This document shows positions 36,006 to 43,110 of a stretch of 64,000 nt of DNA, piece by piece. The position numbers and the translations under genes were made by a program. Where the stretch lies: NCBI RefSeq assembly GCF_002953135.1, contig NZ_CP026372.1, positions 992,001-1,056,000 of the forward strand, in the 5' to 3' direction. This DNA comes from Sphingobium sp. SCG-1. Its GTDB lineage: Bacteria; Pseudomonadota; Alphaproteobacteria; Sphingomonadales; Sphingomonadaceae. The first letter of the stretch is position 1, and the number at the start of each line of letters is the position of its first letter. The notes beneath the pieces are model-generated. The model did no database searches. It had not been told where the DNA came from and worked only from the letters and a program-made list of their open reading frames with translations.

Positions 36006-38490
36006 TTCTCTCGCTCCTAGTCGCCCAAGCCAGATCGACCGGCCGCGACTGACAATGCGCGTTGTCGGTCATCAGGAACACCGCGACACCTTCATTCGAG
36101 CGCCGATTGGTTTCGGCAAAACCGTTCTGCTCAACCAGTGCCGCGCGCAACTCCTGCAATCCGGAAAGCCGGTACAGCAATGGTCATTAGAGCCACGGCA
36201 TCGATCACCCGATGTCATGCGCGACCAACTGCGCAGGCTCCTTCCCGACGAGGCTTCCACGCGCAATGCAACCCTGCTCCTTGACGACTGGGACAATGTC
36301 GAGGGCTCAGGTGGAGCAGAGGCGCTCCAAACATATCTGGCCGGTTCCTCCGTGGACGTCCGTCTGATCATAGCGGCGCGCGGCGATTGCTCGCTTCGGC
36401 GCGCGCGTCTTGGCGAACCTGAAGGTCGCACCACAATAGACAGCCGCGAGCTTGCGTTCCTGCCCATCGAGCAGCGCAGGGTAATGGGCACCCCGCAGTT
36501 TTTCCAGCTGGCGGCACCAATCCTGCATCTCGCCCAGGGTTGGCCTGTGGCGATCCACCTTGCGCGGGCATACTTGCAGGAGGTGCGGTCTGGCGCGGAC
36601 ACGGAGATGTTTTGTCGGCTATCCGATTTTTTGCCTTATCTAGAGAGTCGGCTGCCGGTTCGCCGTGGCGATTTGGATGAGGTGCTCTCGGCCCTTGCCC
36701 TGCTGAAGCGATGGGACGCGCGCATCCTCCAGGCTTTGTTGCCTGACGGTAAGGTCGCGGCCCTCGCAGCGGTACTGTCCATGCTGCCGATCGACCAACT
36801 GCGAGGAAGCTTCACGACCCTCCTCACCCCAAATCCGCTTCTTCACAGGGCTTTACAGCAACGCTTTGAGCGCACCCCATGGCACAACCAGCGCACGCTA
36901 CTGCGCCGTGCGGCAGCACTGTGTATCGAGCGCGGCCGCTCTTTAGAGGCAATCGAGCTCCTCCTGCGCGCGGACGACCGGGAAGCGGCGGCAGATCAAC
37001 TGATGCACGCTGGCCCCATGCGCCTGCTCATGGTCTTTGGCGTTGCGCCGTTATTGGAAGTCCTGCGCGAAGTGCCTGCAAACCTGGTGGGCGAGGCTCC
37101 CCGACTGCAGCTTCTTTCGTCGATGATATCCACCAAGCAAGGCCGACAAAGGGAGGCACGGCTTGTAGTGAACGCAGTTGCACATCATCAAGATGGTCCT
37201 TCCGATTCAGCGCTGGCGCCTGAACTTGCGTTTATGCGGGCACAGATTGCCATAGCATCCCACCCATCCAGCCGGTTGAGTTCCGCTGACTTTGTCTCGC
37301 CTGCCGATGGGCTCGATCAGTCGCTGAGTGCCTGGAGCCACACTTGCCTTGCGGTGCTGCATCACCAGCGAGGGGACCTCTCCCAAGCCTCGGTCGAGCT
37401 CGATAAGACTTTTCAAGCCTACTCCGACCTCAATGCAGATTATGCACTCACCTATGCCCGCCTCCACGGCGCACATATAAATCTCGCGCGTGGGCGGATC
37501 AGGGAGGCAAGCGCCGGCTTTCGACTGGTCCGCATCGATGCCGAGGAGCGCTATGATTTCGACAGGCTCCTCTCGATTGCCGCCAAGATCGGCCGGATGG
37601 AAGCCGAAGCGCTCTACCGACCGAATGTGGTCCTGCTGTCCGATATACGCACCCTCCTCACCGGCTTGCATGACACAGATTCCTGGTTCGAACCTTACGC
37701 ATCAGGATATGCGCTTGCCTGTGCAGCCGCCTTCGCCGAGAACGGGCTGGCGGGCGTGAATGAAATCATTGCCGAAGGCACCGCGAACTTCTCAGTAAGC
37801 GATGTTGCTCTCCTGGAACATTTCCTGCCGCTTCAAAAAGCTTACTATGCGCTGAGGTCTGGCCGTACCCTGGAAGCGCATCAGGCGTGGGAGAGAAGCG
37901 GCCTGCCGATGACGCCCGAGGAGAGCCTATTTTGGCGCGAGCGATCGCTCGGCGCCATCGTCGCGCACGGCCTGAATTTGGAATGGCCCATAGGCAGCAC
38001 CAATCCGGTCATGTCAGAAGCCGTGGCAAGCGCCACGCGACATCAGCGGGGAATCGATGCCATTCGCTTGCATCTGGAGCGAGCCAGAATTTTCAGTTGC
38101 CAGGCTACAAGCGCACGGCAACTGGATGATGTTCGTAGCGGCGTCAGGGGCATAAGCCAATTCGGTGCATGGCAACTGGTGACAGACTATCGGGACATAA
38201 TCGGGCCGTTTGTCGATGCGGGCTCGCCCGGCCTTTCCCGACCTGTACACCGAAAGCTGGTCGCGAAACTCGGACGAAGTCCGAGCCCAACGGATCTAAA
38301 AAAACTCAACGTTCAGCAGCTTCAGATACTCAGAGGACTCGCTGCGGGAGGTACCAACAAGGAACTCGCCCGCGCGAGCGATCTCAGCGCGGACGGCGTC
38401 AAATACCACCTCAAAGTCTTGTTCCGGCGATTCGGCGTGGCCGACCGGGCTGCCCTCTTGGAAGCAGCACGACAGCAGAAATGTTTTTAG
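35998..38490 (+). CDS. MalT-like LuxR-family ATPase regulator
   Basis: This is a large regulator (830 residues) of the LAL/MalT class: a STAND ATPase with Walker A PIGFGKT near residues 36-42 and Walker B LLLDDWDN near 94. A long TPR-like helical region follows, then a C-terminal LuxR HTH (LNVQQLQILRGLAAGG, NKELARASDLSADGVKYHLKV). Such proteins bind an inducer and activate catabolic genes at direct repeats. It is divergent from the molybdopterin oxidoreductase. ATG 36055 is an alternative start that would put the whole operator upstream of the gene, but the segment before it resembles the family N-terminus. Confidence 0.9.
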   Translation: MGSSLAPSRPSQIDRPRLTMRVVGHQEHRDTFIRAPIGFGKTVLLNQCRAQLLQSGKPVQQWSLEPRHRSPDVMRDQLRRLLPDEASTRNATLLLDDWDNVEGSGGAEALQTYLAGSSVDVRLIIAARGDCSLRRARLGEPEGRTTIDSRELAFLPIEQRRVMGTPQFFQLAAPILHLAQGWPVAIHLARAYLQEVRSGADTEMFCRLSDFLPYLESRLPVRRGDLDEVLSALALLKRWDARILQALLPDGKVAALAAVLSMLPIDQLRGSFTTLLTPNPLLHRALQQRFERTPWHNQRTLLRRAAALCIERGRSLEAIELLLRADDREAAADQLMHAGPMRLLMVFGVAPLLEVLREVPANLVGEAPRLQLLSSMISTKQGRQREARLVVNAVAHHQDGPSDSALAPELAFMRAQIAIASHPSSRLSSADFVSPADGLDQSLSAWSHTCLAVLHHQRGDLSQASVELDKTFQAYSDLNADYALTYARLHGAHINLARGRIREASAGFRLVRIDAEERYDFDRLLSIAAKIGRMEAEALYRPNVVLLSDIRTLLTGLHDTDSWFEPYASGYALACAAAFAENGLAGVNEIIAEGTANFSVSDVALLEHFLPLQKAYYALRSGRTLEAHQAWERSGLPMTPEESLFWRERSLGAIVAHGLNLEWPIGSTNPVMSEAVASATRHQRGIDAIRLHLERARIFSCQATSARQLDDVRSGVRGISQFGAWQLVTDYRDIIGPFVDAGSPGLSRPVHRKLVAKLGRSPSPTDLKKLNVQQLQILRGLAAGGTNKELARASDLSADGVKYHLKVLFRRFGVADRAALLEAARQQKCF

Positions 38491-38610
38491 GGTTGCCTCA
38501 AGCATAGAGCTCGTTGGCCGTCTTACCCGATGATATGGCAGGTTCGCCGGATCGGTCAGAGATAAATGCGCATAGAAGTACCTTCCAAACCCGAGGAAGG
38601 CGCGCAGTTC

Positions 38611-38943
38611 ATGGGCAGCACGGCATCTAAAATCGCGATCACGGTCGATGACGCAGGCCAGGAGGCCCGTGTCGTCGCCGTTGCCGAAGATAGCTTGCTC
38701 AAGACCATGCAGGGCGGCGGTGTGGCGGTGGCGGCGGTCTGCGGCGGCTGCATGAATTGCGGCACATGCCATGTTCTTCTGCCGGTGTCCGTCCACGCGC
38801 TGTTCGAGGCGCCATGCGAAACCGAGACGGCACTCCTTGAAACCAGCGATCTCTATGATCCCGGCCGCTCGCGCCTTTCCTGTCAGATACCGTTCGACCA
38901 CCGTCTCGATGGAGCGCGGATCATTCTGGCCGACGACAATTGA
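38611..38943 (+). CDS. 2Fe-2S ferredoxin
   Basis: The 110-residue protein has the plant/vertebrate-type cysteine pattern: CGGCMNCGTCHVLL with the first three ligands near residues 46-57, and the last Cys in RLSCQIPF. The motif resembles ferredoxins that feed monooxygenases or the ISC type (CxxxxxCxxC). I chose ATG 38611 because GAGGAAGG lies ten bases before it; ATG 38566 would add 15 residues. It sits directly before the cyclase-family gene and may carry electrons to the molybdopterin enzyme or an unseen oxygenase. Confidence 0.88.
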   Translation: MGSTASKIAITVDDAGQEARVVAVAEDSLLKTMQGGGVAVAAVCGGCMNCGTCHVLLPVSVHALFEAPCETETALLETSDLYDPGRSRLSCQIPFDHRLDGARIILADDN

Positions 38944-38972
38944 TCCCAAGAGCCAAGCCATAGGAGTTTGAC

Positions 38973-39539
38973 ATGCTGCTCGACCTTTCCTTGCCAATAG
39001 ACATTTCCGAAATCCCGAATGATGATCCGGGTCATGCCCTCGGTCATGTCGGCACGCATTTTGACGTCATGGAAGGACGCTTCCCCATCGACAGCTTCCG
39101 GACAAGCGGCATCCTCGTCGACATTTCGCGTATCCGTGACCGGGAGGTCGAGATCGCCGACCTGGATGGCTACGCCGTGCCGGAGGGCGCGATGGTCATT
39201 TTCCACACCGGCTTCATGGCTGAACTCGGCTATGGCTTGGGCGAGTACAATCGTCAAAGCGCTAACTTGTCGGACGCTCTCGTCAACTTTCTCCTTTTGG
39301 ATCGGAAGGTGAAGCTTATCGGCGTTGATGCCGCCGGCATTCAGAAGCCAAAAAAACATCTCGCTGTCGACATGCTCTGCGCTTCCCACAATGTCTTCGT
39401 CGTCGAGAATCTCGCAAATATTCCCGAACTTCTGCGGGCCAATCCGAGTGCCCTGACCGTCTACACCATGCCGCTGAGCTATCGGGGGCTGACGGGCCTT
39501 CCGTGCCGAGTACTAGCTGAGTACGCTGACGCCGGGTGA
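38973..39539 (+). CDS. Cyclase-family hydrolase (kynurenine formamidase-like)
   Basis: The 188-residue protein has the metal-binding motif HVGTHFD near residue 26 (HxGTHxD), the signature of the cyclase family PF04199. The family includes kynurenine formamidase and isatin hydrolase, which open amide bonds, often in rings. The C-terminal VENLANIPELL is also typical. It follows the ferredoxin gene by 29 bases, so the two are probably co-transcribed. A role in opening a ring amide fits the island. Confidence 0.88.
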   Translation: MLLDLSLPIDISEIPNDDPGHALGHVGTHFDVMEGRFPIDSFRTSGILVDISRIRDREVEIADLDGYAVPEGAMVIFHTGFMAELGYGLGEYNRQSANLSDALVNFLLLDRKVKLIGVDAAGIQKPKKHLAVDMLCASHNVFVVENLANIPELLRANPSALTVYTMPLSYRGLTGLPCRVLAEYADAG

Positions 39540-40298
39540 TGCGTTCAGACGAGACGGCAAGTCTTTTGCCGTCTCGTCCCGCACTCTCGTCGCGCCATTC
39601 GCCGTGTTTTGGAAATACCGGGCAGGCGTGGTCCCCGTACGCCGCTTGAACATGGATATGAATGCGCTGACGTTTTCATAGCCGAGGTCGATGGCAATGT
39701 TCGTCACCTGCTCGCCCGCAGCAAGCCTCTGTAATGCAAGCCCGACATGAAGCTGTTGCCTCCATTTGACGAACGTCATGCCGGTCTCCCGGAGGAAAGC
39801 ACGGCTCAGCGTCCTTTTGCTTGCGCCGGTACGCTTGCCCCACTCTTCAACCGTCAGCCGTTGCGAAGGTTCGTCCAATAGCGATTCCGCGATGCGACGA
39901 ACGCGGCGATCCATCGGCATCGGTAAGCGGAATGGTTCCTTCGGCGCCGCTTGCAGCTCATCGAGCAACACATTGGCGAGATGTATCAGGCGGGCGTCGT
40001 TCATGCTTGGCGCCGAGCCCTCCAGAAAGCGCAAAACCACCTCCCGTAGTAACGGCTGGAAAAACAAAATTCCGCACTGTGTCCCGATCTGCAAAGCAAG
40101 TTCTGGGGCGAGATAGAGACAGCCAACTTCAGCCGAACCTGCTGTGCGTGCCGAATGCGGGTATCCACCGGGGATCCAAATCGCACCGCCCGGTGGTACC
40201 GTCCATATGCCAGTTGCTGCCTCGACGGTTATGACACCCTTGAGCGCGCAGAGGAGTTGCGCCTTTGAATGTGAGTGCCTCTCCCCATGGCCCTCCAA
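39513..40298 (-). CDS. AraC-family regulator with cupin domain, unusual start
   Basis: The visible protein (261 residues) has an N-terminal cupin with HSHSKAQLLCALKG and PPGGAIWIPGGYPHSAR, and a C-terminal AraC double HTH (RLTVEEWGKRTGASKRTLSR, NIAIDLGYENVSAFISMFKR). It begins at TTG 40298, with no good ribosome binding site. In the same frame the sequence stays protein-like further upstream (ICYPDDDQRNVFGHLASLEG) but has no ATG or GTG before a stop. A superb GGGAGGAGG plus ATG at 40407 lies in another frame that ends after 23 codons. A 5' frameshift or a rare start is likely. Confidence 0.82.
   Translation of the reverse strand: MEGHGERHSHSKAQLLCALKGVITVEAATGIWTVPPGGAIWIPGGYPHSARTAGSAEVGCLYLAPELALQIGTQCGILFFQPLLREVVLRFLEGSAPSMNDARLIHLANVLLDELQAAPKEPFRLPMPMDRRVRRIAESLLDEPSQRLTVEEWGKRTGASKRTLSRAFLRETGMTFVKWRQQLHVGLALQRLAAGEQVTNIAIDLGYENVSAFISMFKRRTGTTPARYFQNTANGATRVRDETAKDLPSRLNASPGVSVLS
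39549..39577. terminator. Hairpin shared by convergent cyclase and araC genes
   Basis: Twelve perfectly paired bases (ACGAGACGGCAA with TTGCCGTCTCGT) close a five-base loop. It lies just after the cyclase stop and inside the last codons of the AraC gene, so it could end both transcripts. Confidence 0.65.
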
Positions 40299-40422
40299 GC
40301 TCGCAAGGTGGCCGAAAACATTCCTTTGATCGTCGTCAGGATAGCAGATTGCCTCTTCTCCGTGGCGGCATACGGGTCGTGGAATATAGCTGGCCGTCCG
40401 TGTTCATCGAACGCCTCCTCCC

Positions 40423-40448
40423 GGGTAGCTCGATTTTCCGGAGGGTAG
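40423..40448 (+). promoter_or_regulatory. GGGTAG-N14-GGGTAG operator copy 2
   Basis: GGGTAG at 40423-40428 and 40443-40448 with 14 bases between. The site is between the divergent araC and amidohydrolase genes, 86 bases before the amidohydrolase ATG. It directly abuts the strong ribosome binding sequence of the araC side. Confidence 0.65.
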
Positions 40449-40533
40449 TTGCCTTGCTTTCTTGGAGACTGCGGCGCGATCACACATCAATAAATTCGCT
40501 GCCGCGTGTCTATCGACAACCTTGGAAACATCC

Positions 40534-41766
40534 ATGAATCCCAATCGCCTCCGTTTGAATGATGTGCTCGTATTCGATGGCCATGATTATCAAAAAGGCA
40601 AACGCTGGTCTGTCTCCATCGAGCGGGATCGAATCGTCGCAGTCGAGGAGGCGCACCCCGCTGAAGAGGGTGAGCAGGTTTTAGAACTCGGCGGGAAGTT
40701 TCTCATGCCAGGTCTGATCGACGCGCATTTTCACGCTAATAGTCCATCTCTGAATGTTGGCGTCGCCGATCGCCTGGCCGAGTCTCACCTTGCTCAACAT
40801 GCGCGGAAATATCTCGAAGAAGAGCTTTTGCGAGGCTTCACGACGGTGCGGGATGCGGGTGGCGCCGACCCTGGTCTTGCACAGGCGGTACGGGAAGGCC
40901 TGATCGTGGGACCCGACCTCTACGTTTCCGGAAAGGCTCTCTCTCAAACGGGCGGTCATGGGGACATGCGCGAGGGCGTGCAGCTTTGCGGCTGCGCGGG
41001 TTACACGGGATCGCTCTCGTGCGTAGTTGACGGAGCCGACGAGGTGCGCCGTCACGTCCGCGAACTGCTTCGATCGGGCGTCGACCAGATCAAGATATTT
41101 GTCAGCGGAGGGGTTCTGTCACCAACCGACCCGATCTGGATGGAGCAGTTCATAGACGCCGAGATTCTCGCAGCCGTGGAAGAGGCGGAAAGACGTCGGA
41201 CCTATGTGATGGCCCACGCGCACACCTCGTCGGCCATCCAGCGGTGCGTTCGGCTCGGCGTTCGGTCGATCGAGCATGGCTTGCTGATGGACGAGAAAAC
41301 AGCGGACATCGTTGCCGGGAGCGAAAGTTATATCGTCGCAACTTTGCTCATCGTGTCGAGCCTGATCTCCGGGCGGCTGCCTCTTCCGCCTGGTGCACTC
41401 GAAAAGGCGAAGTCGGTCGCCGATGCGGCAGTCAAGGCGATCGAGTTCGGCGACCGTGCCGGCGTCCGCTTCGGATTTGGAACGGACCTTCTTGGGGAAC
41501 TGCACGGCATGGAGTTGGAGGAACTCGTGCTGCGGTCATCGATCTCGGGAACTTTGGCCACCTTGCGTTCGGCAACGACAGTCAATGCCGAGATAATGGG
41601 GCTGAAGGGCGAGATCGGATGCATCATGCCAGGAGCCCGGGCGGACATTCTGATTTTGGACGCAAACCCGATCGACGACATCGGCGCGCTTGTGCACAAC
41701 CCGGGAGCATACGCTCTCTTGATGAAGAACGGGGTGGCCGTCGTCGATCGGCTAACCGCCCAGTGA
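40534..41766 (+). CDS. Metal-dependent amidohydrolase
   Basis: The 410-residue protein belongs to the amidohydrolase superfamily (imidazolonepropionase/prolidase-like branch). Metal ligands are visible: DAHFH near residue 66, Lys in DQIKIFVSGG near 190, His in MAHAH near 230, EH in SIEHGLL near 253, and Asp in FGTDLLG near 325. It probably hydrolyses a cyclic or acyl amide. ATG 40534 was chosen over an upstream ATG at 40462 because homology begins near MNPNRLRLNDVLVFDG. It has an operator copy both before and after it. Confidence 0.9.
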   Translation: MNPNRLRLNDVLVFDGHDYQKGKRWSVSIERDRIVAVEEAHPAEEGEQVLELGGKFLMPGLIDAHFHANSPSLNVGVADRLAESHLAQHARKYLEEELLRGFTTVRDAGGADPGLAQAVREGLIVGPDLYVSGKALSQTGGHGDMREGVQLCGCAGYTGSLSCVVDGADEVRRHVRELLRSGVDQIKIFVSGGVLSPTDPIWMEQFIDAEILAAVEEAERRRTYVMAHAHTSSAIQRCVRLGVRSIEHGLLMDEKTADIVAGSESYIVATLLIVSSLISGRLPLPPGALEKAKSVADAAVKAIEFGDRAGVRFGFGTDLLGELHGMELEELVLRSSISGTLATLRSATTVNAEIMGLKGEIGCIMPGARADILILDANPIDDIGALVHNPGAYALLMKNGVAVVDRLTAQ

Positions 41767-41822
41767 CTGGGTGAACGGTCTCCCTCGATCCGTCGTGGCC
41801 CGATTTAAGCACCGCATCAGGC

Positions 41823-41848
41823 GGGTAGCTCAGGATTCTGACGGGTAG
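41823..41848 (+). promoter_or_regulatory. GGGTAG-N14-GGGTAG operator copy 3
   Basis: GGGTAG at 41823-41828 and 41843-41848, again 14 bases apart. Position is 124 bases before the metallo-beta-lactamase-fold gene. Flanking bases match copy 2 (CGGGTAGCTC at the first half-site), so a shared regulator is likely. Confidence 0.65.
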
Positions 41849-41971
41849 TCCGGGCCTTCCATGGCGACATTAAACTGCCTGAGTATCAATAGTGGGTGCC
41901 TTCCGATTCCACCGGAACCCGCCTTTGCCAATCGTAAGCCACTGGGACGTGAATGAGCGCGAGAGCATAAC

Positions 41972-42985
41972 ATGAGATTATCAAAGCTATTATGGGCATC
42001 CTTGGCGATCTTCTCGCTACAGTCCTCAACCTCCATGGCTGAGATCGGCCAACACTCCATACCCCCTAGGGTGAAGTTGACATTGCTTGGAACGGGTGGT
42101 GGCGCTGCCTTCATAAATCCCGAAAGGGCGCAGCCAGCCAATCTACTCACTGTCGATGGTCGACATTATCTCGTGGATGCCGGCGAGGGGGTGTCGCAAC
42201 AGCTTGCGACGGCCGGGGTCCAACCATCTTCTGTCTCAGCCGTATTTCTCACTCATCTGCATTTCGATCATATTGCGGGGCTGGCGCCATTCCTTGGCTT
42301 CTTGTGGACTAGCGGGCATTCGGCAGGCGTGGATATCCTTGGCCCACACGGCACCAACGAATTCGTCAGCGCGGCGATTCAATATTTGCGCGAGCCATTA
42401 GATCTCTACGCCCGCCAATTGCCCCCAGCGCCGCCCATCGCGGCATTGGTCAAGGTGCAGGAATTCGGTGAACAAGGCCCTCAGCGCATATTTGCAGATG
42501 ACAGGGTTTCGGTGTCGGCGGTCGAGAATACGCACTTTACGACAATCCCATGGAAGCGTCGGGACATGAGGGCGCGTTCATACGCTCTTCGCTTCGACGT
42601 AGGATCCAGATCAATCGTCTTTACGGGCGACACCGGTCCCAGCGACGCCGTTGCTCGATTAGCGAAAGGCGCGGACGTTTTGGTGGCTGAAGTGCTGGAC
42701 ATCGAAGGCGGGGCGGCCCTTCTTCGCCAACATTTCCAAGGCCGGCCCGACCAACTCGCAAAGACCATCGATCATGTCAGGAAAGAGCATCTTTCGCCTG
42801 AAGCCGTCGGCCAAATGGCGGCGCAGGCAGGCGTAAAAACGGTAGTTCTCACACACATCGGCTCCACTAAACCGGGTCAAACTGACTACAGTCGGTATAC
42901 TGAAGGCGTGCGGAAATTCTTCCATGGAGAAGTGGTCGTGGGAAAGGATTTGGCTTCGCTAGACCTGACGGAACGTCCTGACTGA
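41972..42985 (+). CDS. Exported metallo-beta-lactamase-fold hydrolase
   Basis: The 337-residue protein has a likely signal peptide (MRLSKLLWASLAIFSLQSST) and a beta-lactamase fold of the RNase Z/arylsulfatase type. The zinc site THLHFDHIAG is near residue 90, FTGDTGPSD near 212, and a late His in LTHIGSTKPG near 292. Export argues against tRNA processing and for a periplasmic esterase, lactonase or sulfatase role. It ends 125 bases before the second receptor gene, and has its own operator copy. Confidence 0.86.
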   Translation: MRLSKLLWASLAIFSLQSSTSMAEIGQHSIPPRVKLTLLGTGGGAAFINPERAQPANLLTVDGRHYLVDAGEGVSQQLATAGVQPSSVSAVFLTHLHFDHIAGLAPFLGFLWTSGHSAGVDILGPHGTNEFVSAAIQYLREPLDLYARQLPPAPPIAALVKVQEFGEQGPQRIFADDRVSVSAVENTHFTTIPWKRRDMRARSYALRFDVGSRSIVFTGDTGPSDAVARLAKGADVLVAEVLDIEGGAALLRQHFQGRPDQLAKTIDHVRKEHLSPEAVGQMAAQAGVKTVVLTHIGSTKPGQTDYSRYTEGVRKFFHGEVVVGKDLASLDLTERPD

Positions 42986-43015
42986 CAGCGGCGATTAGTT
43001 GCTGCCTAGCTGGGC

Positions 43016-43044
43016 ATCCCCCAACATAAGCGATCGCATCCCCC
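43016..43044 (+). promoter_or_regulatory. Direct repeat ATCCCCC x2, 22-bp period, upstream of TonB receptor
   Basis: GCATCCCCCA occurs at 43015 and 43037, 22 bases apart, about 67 bases before the second receptor gene. The spacing and core equal those at 27120 before the first receptor, and the reverse strand resembles a MalT box. Confidence 0.6.
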
Positions 43045-43110
43045 ACCTCCGTGATTGCCTCACATTGAGGGGTTAGCGTCTGATGCACCTCTCGAAAAAG
43101 GGGGATTGCG

